Made by a program: the position numbers and the translations under genes
Notes under the pieces: generated by a model
Databases searched by the model: none
Told to the model about the DNA's origin: nothing
The model's input: the letters and a program-made list of their open reading frames with translations, nothing else
Assembly: GCA_022570795.1 (NCBI GenBank)
Contig: JAKUDP010000005.1
Coordinates: forward strand, 62,001-126,000
DNA: 64,000 bases
Direction: 5' to 3'
Origin: Sphaerulina vaccinii
Lineage: Eukaryota; Ascomycota; Dothideomycetes; Mycosphaerellales; Mycosphaerellaceae
Shown here: positions 9,335 to 19,409 of the stretch, piece after piece
How the letters are laid out: each line of letters opens with the position of its first letter
Numbering within the stretch: the first letter of the stretch is position 1

Positions 9335-12090
9335 ATGGCCGGGGCACCTCACGAGACGGCGGAGAGCCTGCGTGTACAAGGTAATGCACTGTACAAAGCA
9401 GGAAAGCTCGAGGATGGTAAGTACATCTCGACGCACCAAACAACGCGTCTGATCTAGCGACAGCCATCAAGCTCTATATACAAGCCGGGGAGGCATCACC
9501 AGAAGATGCAACACCAGTCTCGAACTTGTCTGCAGCCTACTTTGAGCTAGGTGACTACCCTTCCTCAATACGGACAGCTGATCGAGCCCTGTCTCTGCTC
9601 GGTGAGAGCGACGAAGCAAAAAGGCAGAAGCTCCATGTGCGCAAGGCCAGGGCGCAGGTACACTCCATTGACCTCGAAGGGACTCAAGCTGGCGTTCAGC
9701 TTATTTCTGACTCCCTCGAGAGGGGTAGAGTTCTCAAGTCTGTCTCAGTCGCACTGGACAGTCGCAATTATGCCAAAGACATCGAAGCAGTTCACGACAA
9801 GATCATCACGCATTTGCCTAGAATAAAGCCTCAGGTTCGAACTGTACCAGAGTATTTCGTGTTCGGTCACGATGTGCCAGAGTCTCTGTATGAGACTGCT
9901 CTTACCAAAACTGGGCGTGATAAGATCGCACTCATGTTCGGCGGCATTGGAGATGGCAGACACCTACTCGCCTCACTCGTGAGCATCAGAGCAGATGAAG
10001 GTATGAAGAGGATCGAAGAAGGAAAGCACTTCCACTTCACAATCGTCGATCATAAGCCAGCAGTGATTGCAAGGAATCTCATCGTTCTCACCATTCTAGG
10101 TGAGGTGGCAGAAAACATCAGCGCTGGCAACGATCCGAACGAGGGCAAGCTAATATATACTCTTTACTACGTCTTTCTGGCACCTATCATGCCCGCGGTC
10201 CTGTATACCATCTTGCAGCGGATCATTTCGAAAGTCATAGATGTCTTGGAAGGTCGGCACATGGCGCCTACATTCTTGGATCTGCCTGAAGTATTCAGGC
10301 CGGATGTACTGCGTGTGCTCAGAGAGTGGCAAGAAGAGGCGGGTGAGCAATTTCCGCCTTCAAAGCTGCGTCCACGAATTGCTAGTGCTCGTGTCATTGC
10401 AGACCGCCAGGACAACGCGCAGACTGTCAGATACATGGGAAGCCCGAGACCAGACTCAATGACACCATCCGGGTGCAAGAAACAGGAACTGTTCTATCGC
10501 AAGACTGCAATCCTGACGCTGACTGGAAACGGCAAGGGACATGGCAAACAGCTCCAGGATGCATTCGAGGCTTTCCATTCATCCAGCCCACAACCTGTAG
10601 GCCAAGAGGTGCTTACGCGCATTGAGCAGACCTGGAGCACGAACCCTACTATCATAGACCTCGACTTCGAGAAGAGTCGCGAGCAGGAGCTTATGGATCA
10701 GAATCTCTGTCATGATCCTTTTGCTTTCGGCGAGCGCCTTGTCTTTGCGAGCATGGCATTGGCATCCGAGTCTGATGGGCCTGGATTGCTCGCTTATCTA
10801 CGCCCGTACTTCACAACCGCAGCTGATGCGATCCATCACCTTGGAGAACGTCTTAAGATAGAGGCATGCGTAGGCGATGTGACAGCCGTGCTGGAGCAAA
10901 TTAGATATGGCTCGGTCGGTCATCGCCAGAAGCAATCTGTACCATCTGAGACGCCCGAAGGTACTGCGATTAAGACCAGTATCGCAGATTACCCGATCAT
11001 TTACGACAAGATCCACCTTTCCAATATCCCGGACTATACTGGCGGAAGTCTGAGTACTTTCCTGTACGCCCTTCCAATGGTCAACGCTGGCTCATCGTGC
11101 TATGCCACCTCGAACTGTCTGCGCAACCCGCCGCGCTTCAAAACTTACAATCACTATCATACAGAGTATGTTGGACTAAGCTCTTCGGCTGACCTGGAGA
11201 AGATCTTTCAAGTTCGCTCAGAGATGAAGGATTGGAGGTTAGAGAACCCTCTGGTCCTCACGGAGTACATGAAATTCCACCGTGAGCCAGTAGCCCTGAC
11301 TTCGACAACCCGCATGTCGCGGGAACGGCTGGCGACATGGCTGTACAGGATGTTCCTCAAGCTCGCCATTCCAAAGGATCGGCAACCTCGTGATTACGTG
11401 CTGCTGTATTCACCACTCAATCTCACGGCTTTCCTTCGCCTTTGTGGGCATATACACAATATTGGATTTCCAGGTCATTGGATCAGCGATGTTCTAAGCA
11501 ATATCTGCTCCGGCAAGATTACAACCAAGGCTCGACCACCAAGATCGGAGCCACTGCAAGTCAAGGAAGTAAAAGCAGACATGCCAGCATTGCAACAGTC
11601 GACTGCTCCATTCGTAGCCGAGATGACGACTCTGCTCAGTCTTTGGCAATTCGCGTTGCCATTTGGTGTCTTGTCGTCAGACATCCCGCGTCTAGACCGC
11701 GTCCATAAGTACAGCGTCACGTTCGACGATGTAGACGATACCGTTGCCGAAGCTGCACACTTCGTCTTGACATTATTTGACACAAGCCATCTGCCTCCTG
11801 GGTTGGAGTCTTACAGATCGTATGTACTCAGCGATGAGCTCGGTGACAAGAGCCAGAAGGCATTACAAGTTCGACAAGGTATCCACATCATTACAACATG
11901 GGATTGGAACTTCGATACAAAGACGGCTGAGTTCTGGCTGAGAAGCGATACAATGGAGTCTTTGCAGGCTACGCGGCGATGGGCAGTGCAGATCTGGCGT
12001 GTTGATACTTGGAGCTATCAAAGCATGCCGCAGCTCTTGAACGAGTGTCGCGATAGAGGACGCTTCTGGACAGGTGCTCAGTCTGTGTGA
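9335..12090 (+). CDS. TPR/DUF4470 protein, copy 1
   Basis: Exons 9335-9416 and 9464-12090 (47-bp intron, GTAAGT donor) give 902 residues. The first about 70 residues form one to two TPR-like helices (AESLRVQGNALYKAGKLEDA; NLSAAYFELGDYPSSI). About residues 155-260 carry a DUF4470-type domain (ALMFGGIGDGRHLLASL, then FTIVDHKPAVIARNLIVL). The remaining 600 residues have no motif I can name; the MYND zinc finger that accompanies DUF4470 in some fungal proteins is not visible. Function is unknown. It lies in tandem, in the same direction, with a diverged full-length paralogue at 12405, and matching blocks include NPT(I/F)IDLD and YSPLNLT(A/V)FLRLCGH. Confidence 0.82.
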
Positions 12091-12404
12091 CATTTTGGTA
12101 CATCAACGCGGTTCCGTATTGCGATTGTCAGATTACTGGCCAGTCCTCACCACCAGTGCCAAGAGGTAGAGCTGGGTGGCAGCATGATCATATCACAACC
12201 TGGCTATAGCCCGAGCTGGCAGCAGTCTACACTATCTCGATGCATTAATGAGTCCGAGCCAGCTGCAGTACTGGAGCCCGACACTCTCGGAGCATGGACC
12301 CAGACCAGGTACCACGTCATCACGCGCAGATCTCGTGTCAAACTTTGTCGCGTCTCTAACTTTCTTTGCCTCGGAGCTTCCCTCTTGTCAACAAAACATC
12401 AACC
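12091..12404. other. Gap between the two DUF4470 genes
   Basis: 314 bp that must hold the terminator of copy 1 and the promoter of copy 2. No ORF or repeat stands out. Confidence 0.4.
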
Positions 12405-15284
12405 ATGGCCAACCAATCGCCGACTTCTGACGTGCTTCGCGCGCAAGGCAACGAATTGTACAAGTCTGGAAAGATCAGTGAAGCAATCCCGCTGTACTCA
12501 CAAGCTTCAGAGCTCGCGCCAGAGGATGCAGCTCCTTGGTCTAACTTGTCAGCGGCCTATTATGAGACGGGGGACTATGTCTCATGTCTTTCTGCTTCAG
12601 ACAAAGCCCTTGCGACTCTCATCGACCAAGCGAAGCGGCAAAAGATCCTACTTCGAAAGGCAAAGGCACATGCTTTTCTGCAAGACTACAACAACGCCGT
12701 ATCTTTACTGAACAAGATCGATGCGGGCGACGAGAAGCTTGAGCTAGCACGAGCCGTCGTCAGCAGTGCCCAGAGCTTTCAGGTTAAGCAGGCAAGGAAA
12801 GAAGTTCACGACCGGATCCTCGTCGATCTGCCTCGCTGCAAGCAACAGATGTACGTCAATTGAGCCTGTGAGAACACTATGGAGCTTACATTCGCCAGCC
12901 GAAACATACCCGAATTCTTCGTTACCGGTCATGATAACCCGGAGTCCTTGTACGACATCGATCTTGCCAACGTAGAGCAAGAGAAGGTCTCGCTGTTCTT
13001 CGCAGGCGTTGGAGATGCCAGGAACGTGCACATGACATTCATCGACTTATGGATGGCTTTGAAGAAATCAGGTGAGCAGAGATGCTTCCATATCACCATC
13101 AATGATCATAAGCCTGCAGTAATCGCTCGAGATATCTTGGTCCTCTTGATAATTTTGGAGCTGGCGAAAGCTAAAGGCCAACTGGAGCAGTGGGAAACGT
13201 TCATGTGGCCAACTTTGGTATGGACATTTCTTGATTCAGTATAAATTGTTTCCACTGACGAGGCTCGAAGTACTACCTGTATCTTGGCTGCATCATGCCC
13301 GACCCCATACATAAGATCCTCCAGATCCGGATCGGTTGGGTCATTGACATTCTTGAAGACGACGGAGGTCCTGTCTGGCTTGATGTCCCAAAGGCTTTCC
13401 GCCCCGCCTTGATTCGAGTATACAAGCAATGGCAACACGAGGCAGGTGCCGAGTACGGAACGAAACGAATCCGTAAAGAGGTCATCCGCACCCGCAATAA
13501 TGCTCGAGCGACGAAGGAACACACCAGGTCACAATATGTGCCTGAGGAGCGTTTGCATGAGCCGGAGACAGATGCGGTGGATGTGCCAGCGGGATGTGAG
13601 AAAGAAGAAGCGTTCTACATGCAGACAGGAATCCTAGTGATGAAGTGGTTAGGGCATGAGAATCTATACGAGACTGGACTTAAAGAAGCGTATGAGAAGT
13701 TCAATCCTGATAAGCCAGAAGAATTGGCTATGGACTTTCTGAAGGTTGTTTGACGAGAACTGGAAGACTAACCCCACATTTATCGATCTCGATTGGCAGC
13801 GTAATCGAGAAGCCTCGCATGCGGATGTGAGCAGTGTTGCACATGATCCATTCGAGTTTGGAGTCCAGCTAAGTCGAGTTGGTTTCGATTCTCCCGACAA
13901 ACAAGGAGGACTGCTCAATATCTGCGCGTTCTGGTTCTCGTCGGTCGCAAACGCCTTTCGAGACATCAGACTACGCATTAAGGTTGAAGCTTGCGTCGGC
14001 GATGTCACTACCGTGTTCGAGCAGATCAGGTACGGATCCATTGGCCATCGAACACCTGTTAGGCCAAATGAAGCGCCTGAGGAAGACACTGGCCAAAAAG
14101 CCGAGTCAGCTAGGCAAGACGAAGGGAATGGCGTTGGCGCAGAACCTTCGCAGAGGGAGTTGGACAGGAGAACCCCACCATCAGCTCTGAAAGAGTACCC
14201 AAAGCGGTATCATCGCATCCACTTATCAAACGTGCCCGATTATATTGGTGGGAGTCTATCGACCTTCCTTTATGCCGTCCCCCTGCTCGAGCCCGGGAAC
14301 GCCTCATACGTTACAGCCAATTGCCTACGAAACCCGCCTCGCTTCAAGTCACACGATCACTTCAACAACGAATATATCGCCTTGAGCAGTCCGAAGGACT
14401 TGAGACGCCTCTTCCATGTCCGTATGGTTCCCTTCGATCAGCCCGATGACATCTTGATCATGACAGAGTATGCCAAATGGCATCATGTGTTGGTCTCCAC
14501 TCAATTCGCCGACCTCATGCCTCGCGCCACGCTTGAGACCTGGCTATTTCGACTATTCCTGAAGCTTGCGGTGCCTGTCAAGCGAACAATGCGCGACTTT
14601 ACCCTCATTTACTCACCCTTGAACTTGACAGTCTTCCTCCGACTCTGTGGCCACCTCCACAACATTGGCTACCCGGCACACTGGCTGAACACTGTGCTTG
14701 ACGCTCTTCTTTCAGGATTTGTAGCAACAAAAGCACGGCCGCCACGTTCAGATCCGCTCAGTACACAAGAGGCCAAGTCGAGCAACACCAGTCTTCTCCA
14801 GTCGACCAAACCTTTCGTCGCAGAACTGGCAACAGTCGCAAGCCTTTGGCAGTTCGCGCTCCCTTTCGGCCTGGTCTCTCAACACGTGCCGCCTGTGCAG
14901 AAGATCCATAAATACAGCATGCGCTTTCCACAGATCTCTGATCTGATAACAGAGCCTCCTGCTTTCATCCTCGTGCTCTTCGATATGAGTCTCATGCCTA
15001 GGGAGGCTGAGCAGGGCTTACGACCAATTATCCTCAGCGATGAAGACCGTAACATGTCTGACAAAGCTCGAATTGCCAGAGAAGAGGGTACTCATATCAT
15101 GACCACATGGCAATACGATCGAGCTGAGCAGACTGCAACTTTCTGGTTTCGAAGTGACGTCTTCGAGAGCTTGGTCAAGGCAGAGGTTTGGGGCGTCTCG
15201 ATTTGGAGGACTGATGCTTGGGTTCGACAGGCTGGACCAGAGCCTCTTGAGCAAGTTCACGATCTCGGGCAGTATATCCAGTGA
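12405..15284 (+). CDS. TPR/DUF4470 protein, copy 2 (one frameshift, one AAG acceptor)
   Basis: Paralogue of the preceding gene with the same order: TPR-like start (VLRAQGNELYKSGKISEA), DUF4470 block (LFFAGVGDARNVHMTF; ITINDHKPAVIARDILVLL) and long unknown C-terminus. Exons by phase: 12405-12850, 12899-13217 and 13271-15284. Intron 2 (13218-13270) begins GTATGG, has a CTGAC branch site and must end in AAG to join Thr-Leu to Tyr-Tyr exactly as in copy 1. At about 13743-13746 one extra base shifts the frame: GAAGGTTGTTTGAC ends one frame at TGA, while the other continues FDENWKTNPTFIDLD. It is otherwise intact, so an indel error or a recent lesion is likely. Copy 2 also carries an insertion of about 25 residues near 14060-14180 compared with copy 1. 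Confidence 0.78.
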
Positions 15285-15717
15285 TGTGATGTTGGGTTAA
15301 GCAGCATCACACACGCCAAGACATATTGGATCTCGAGGAATGCGATGAATGGTGTCGCATGGCAACATCTCGTGCTTCTGAATCACGTAGCTGATGGAAT
15401 GTTACACTGAGGTCGAAGGGTGGTGGCAGTGTTTGCAGTATGTTGTCGCACGAGGCTGAGCGGGTCCGAATGTTAGCGCCAGACTAGCCCTATCTGTAGA
15501 CTTGCATAATGGGCGGCCTCTTGCATGACTAGACAAAGCGCCAGCAGGCTGAGCTCAGAAGAGCTTCGCCCACCTCAGCTTTCTCAGCCTGATCGCATAA
15601 CTTCTTCCTTCGCTTTGCACCCTTCTTCCTTCGCTTTGCACCCTTCTTCCTTGCAACTCGAACCCACTGCAAACTTGAAGGATCATTATTTTAGTTGAAG
15701 CTTGGGGCCTTGGCGGC
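15285..15717. other. Intergenic region, promoter of the PNP-domain gene
   Basis: No gene is seen. It contains the 21-bp direct repeat listed separately. Confidence 0.4.
15602..15655 (+). repeat. 21-bp tandem repeat, about 2.5 copies
   Basis: The unit TTCTTCCTTCGCTTTGCACC plus C occurs at 15602-15622 and 15623-15643, perfectly repeated, followed by a partial third copy (15644-15652). It lies about 65-115 bp before the start codon of the PNP-domain gene, in a pyrimidine-rich stretch typical of fungal core promoters. Confidence 0.9.
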
Positions 15718-16883
15718 ATGAAGATGGATAATAGTGGACACACGTTCAACTATGGCATTGTCACCGCAGGCCAGCATTCGAGACAGCACAACGGCAATGT
15801 TTATGGAAATGTAACGAATAATTACAACACCCATACAGGCTCGGGAAGTCGCAAGGGAGCAACTGGGCGCAGTGTGGACGATTACACCATCGGGTGGATA
15901 TGCGCTTTACCAGTACCAGAGTGGCAGGCCTCTCAGATGCTTCTTGATGAAGAGCATGAAGATGTACCGGTGCCAAATAATGCGACTTACCAGTATGTTT
16001 TCGGCAAGATGAATGGCCACAACGTGGTCATGGGTTGCCTACCAGAAGCAACGTATGGCCTCAATGCAGCTGCTGCTGTCGCATCCGAGATGCGAACAGT
16101 ACTTCCAAAGATGCGATTTGGACTTCTCGTTGGCGTGGCGGGAGGTGTGTGGAGTGACGACAAAGATGTTCGTCTTGGGGATGTTGTTGTGGGCTTGCCA
16201 AATAAAGAGCAGCAGACTGGTGGTGTAGGTCGAAGTACAGGTCGTTGAGTGAAGCGCAGGGCTGACAAACGTAGGTCATTCAATATGATGCAGGAAAAGC
16301 AGAACAGGCTGGCGTCTTCAAGCAGACTGGCATGCTGAATATGCCGTCAGACAAGGTGCTTGCCATCCTGGGCAAGCAAAAAGCTACCACGAAGAGCAAG
16401 TTCATGGAGTACTTGAAGTCCTTCGAGAAATTCAAAGAAGAGCATAGCGAGTATTCCACGCGCCCAACCGCGCCTGACAGGCTGTTCGAAGCCTCGTATG
16501 CGCATGAGAAAGGAGCCACATGCAAGAAGTGCGATGCTGACCAAGAAGTCGACCGAGAAGAGCGTGGCCATGCAAGGCCAATGGTGCACTTCGGAACAAT
16601 AGCTTCGGGCAATATGGTGGTGAAGGATGCCTTGCTTCGAGACAAGCTAGCAAAGCAGTACCCAGGAATCCTGTGTTTCGAAATGGAAGCTGCTGCTCTG
16701 GTCAATCGGTTTCCATGCTTGGTAGTGCGAGGTATTTGTGATTATTGCGATTCCCACAAGAACAAAGGTTGGCAGCCATATGCAGCGGCGGCAGCAGCAG
16801 CCTGGGCGAAGGAGTTCCTCAGGAACGTCGCGCCAGAGATCGTGGAAAAGGAAGCCACGGCTGGTGCTCAGGAGGGTCAGTAG
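15718..16883 (+). CDS. Stand-alone PNP/UDP-phosphorylase-domain protein with HRAM-like N-terminus
   Basis: Exons 15718-16224 and 16275-16883 (50-bp intron, branch GCTGAC, acceptor GTAG) encode 371 residues. Residues about 60-360 form the nucleoside-phosphorylase-like domain common at the N-terminus of fungal NOD-like receptors: DYTIGWICALPVPEWQA, LLVGVAGGVW, CFEMEAAALVN, VVRGICDYCDSHKN and a WQPYAAAAAAAWAKEF helix. No NACHT, NB-ARC, ankyrin or TPR part follows; the next 2.5 kb is non-coding. Residues 8-37 (HTFNYGIVTAGQHSRQ, then HNGNVYGNVTNNYN) are Gly/Asn-rich with a G-N-x-Y core, like the short HET-s-related amyloid motifs that nucleate fungal cell-death signalling. That likeness is my inference. 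The domain itself may bind or cleave a nucleoside. Confidence 0.82.
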
Positions 16884-17646
16884 CTTATGGCAATCCGGTG
16901 TGAAGTCGACGCCAAACGAGCTTAGCGCTGATACAGCAGTGATATAACAGACACAGCCACATTCGCCTTGACGACACTTCCTCCTGCTCCTCCGCTCATC
17001 CATCGTGACAAGGAATCAGCCCCATCTCTGCGAGTGAAGAGGCCATGGTATAGTGTCATATTCCCCATTAGATTGCGAGCAGAGTGTGAGACATCTTGCG
17101 GGCAGAAACACAATCGGAAGCGCGACTGTTCCTAATTCCCGGTCTACTCAACATGCAAGAGAGCCATCACCATCAGATCTCCTCGTCACTTCAGCTTGCA
17201 TCGAATATCGCAGCGAGACAGTGCATCTTCCGGATTCTGCTGCGTCTTGCGTCTTGATTTCGAGGTCGTGCGGCAACGCTCGTTTGTCTGCGCTGGAGAC
17301 CCATTTTTACCGGCGACTGGCGGCAATCCTGATGCAGACATGTGGTTCCACGGTTGCATATCCTCAAGTAGTACTCTGATGCGCAATACGCGCCTTTCAA
17401 TGAGGCATTTCTAGTATGCCGATGCTGTCCGTAGAGGAGTAAGTAGAAGCCGCAGTCAAAGCCTTGGCCTGCTCAGGAGACATCCGGATCAACCAGGGAT
17501 CATAAGTCGCCTCCGCCAAGCCATATCATCGGGCTTTCTCAAACCTTCCGGGAGCTCATGTTATATGTCCGACAATTTTAGTGTGGAAGCAAATGCACAA
17601 TACTATGTAATGCGCATAAAGCCCTTGCCCATCTCCACCTCGCTGT

Positions 17647-17681
17647 GACAGCGACATTGTCGACTGGACAACGTCGCTGTC
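17647..17681. repeat. 15-bp hairpin at the left end of the MITE-like element
   Basis: GACAGCGACATTGTC (17647-17661) and GACAACGTCGCTGTC (17667-17681) are reverse complements with one mismatch, separated by five bases. Confidence 0.8.
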
Positions 17682-17961
17682 GTCTCAATCTCAGCCTGAG
17701 TACTGGATTGAGGCCCTTTTGCTCGTTGCAGAGAGACTTCGATACGTCGCTGTCGCAGAGAGAGGTTGGAGAAGGCTGGAATATCTGTTTTCTTATACTA
17801 AGGCACATACAGATAAATATTGCGCTCTCTCCGACACTCTCTCCTTACACAGGATCAATGCCATTTCAGTATGCTCAGGACTTGGCCTGCCGAGGATCCT
17901 GAATTCTAATGATTGCAGGCACCCGAGCATCGTGGTATTGTCGTTGTCGACAGGTCGCTGT
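17648..17961. mobile_element. Candidate MITE-like element
   Basis: Left end ACAGCGACATTGTCGAC (17648-17664) and right end GTCGACAGGTCGCTGT (17946-17961) are inverted copies apart from one substituted and one missing base. They enclose about 280 bp with no coding capacity. Further GTCGCTGTCG copies lie inside and just outside, so the true ends may differ. No clear target-site duplication is visible. It could be a short non-autonomous DNA transposon or merely a patch of repeated motif. Confidence 0.35.
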
Positions 17962-17980
17962 TTCTACCGCGGAGCGGAAT

Positions 17981-18012
17981 TGGGGGGGGGGTCCTAGGGG
18001 GTCTCCCCCTAG
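17981..18012. repeat. G-run plus GC-rich hairpin
   Basis: A run of ten G (17982-17991) is followed by CTAGGGGG-TCT-CCCCCTAG (17994-18012), a perfect 8-bp stem with a three-base loop. Such a sequence would form strong secondary structure and is prone to copying and sequencing error. Confidence 0.85.
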
Positions 18013-19409
18013 AGGTATCCTCTGTAAGTGAATGATTCTGCACGCCCAGCACACTAGAGAAGTTGGATTGTGTTGTCGACAGCGAGGTTGTTAGTATACA
18101 ACAAGAAGACAAGATCCAAAGAGCGACGACGACATTGCAGAGCCTTCTGTTTGTTAATGCTCCGCTATGGACCATAAACAGCGCGTATATGCGACGTGTT
18201 ACTGGATATTGACACCCTAGTATATGGATCAGATCCACTGTATAGAGACTCGCTTATTCTCGCGTGGATGCACGAAGGCTGTCGACAATGCCTGCGGCAA
18301 TCCAGTCAAAAGTGGGTTTTGTCGGACACATACAGTATACTCTTCCGGGTCCTTCTCGTGGCAAAGATCGCAGTGGACCGCTCGAGCAAAGCGTAACATA
18401 AATCGACGTTGTAACAGCTGACAAGGAAGTCCATGGGGTAGATGTTCTAGTCGCAGGTGTTACTTGAGAAAATATGCAAGGGACCTTCTAGCTCGGATAC
18501 CCTATGCCAAAAGAGTGCTGCCGTCAAGGATCCGGAGGCCGGGAGCTGAGAGCAGATCCACCTCAGCCCAAGCATTGCAGTCGACCATGGAAGGGTGGTT
18601 GGGCAAGGCATAGATATATTGAAAGCCTGGAGTGATTGGAAGCAGCGGTCCGACTGACTGATGGCATCTCGTTATTGGAGATATCAACGTTGTGATGGCT
18701 GTGTGGTACCTGGCAGAAGATCTGGGTAGGAGGTGGTACAATATCTCTTGTCGCAAGGTGTAAGCATGACGAGCATCTGCGTACCAAGAGTGCTTGGTGG
18801 TCATGTAGCCTGTCAGAGCAGCAGACCGGGCTCCTTTACCTCGTCTTGTCGCACACACAAGAGATGCTTTGCATGCGCCCACGGCCTTGATCGGCTTAGC
18901 ATTGATAGTAATGACGTCTCAGGATCTAACCTAAATTTTCTTGTGTTGCACTCCACCCTGGCATCAGACAAACCACTCCTTCCATACCCATTTCTGCTGA
19001 GCAGCAGTTCTAAGGTTTACTGCCCGCAATCCTGCAGTGCTATGCTGCTTATCTTCCCCCAATTAATCGTCCGACAGTCTAAGCATCATGACGTGGATTC
19101 GTGGCCGTATCTTCCACGGTGCTACTCCTCCCGAGTATGGGAAGTCGCGTGCACTGTGCATCGGTGGGTTTCTCGCAAATGCCTGTCCGGGTCTAATGAC
19201 ACACTCAAACTGCTAGTTGGTGGTCGTGGTCCACAGCTCGTCAAAACCCGTGCCATCGCCCTGCGTTGTTCAGTCAAGTGTCCATTGAACTCTTGTCCCT
19301 AGCTTCCCTCTCACTCCAGGATCGTGCCTGCATCCTACCAGTTTGGCATCAGTACACAGCTACCAGGAAGGATATTCAACACTTCAACAATCCTAAGCGG
19401 ACATTTATC

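Larger units (their letters stand above)
16884..19409. other. Gene-poor 2.5-kb region
   Basis: No ORF here resembles a protein; the longest (189 codons near 18733-19302) has skewed composition and no domain. It holds a MITE-like inverted repeat (17648-17961), a poly-G tract with a hairpin (17981-18012) and several scattered copies of GTCGCTGTC or its complement (about 17673, 17744, 17953, 18075). The last few hundred bases must contain the promoter and leader of the amino-acid permease. Confidence 0.5.

Noticed and set aside
18733..19302. 189-codon open frame upstream of the amino-acid permease
   Set aside because: Composition is not protein-like, there is no domain, and it overlaps the permease leader.
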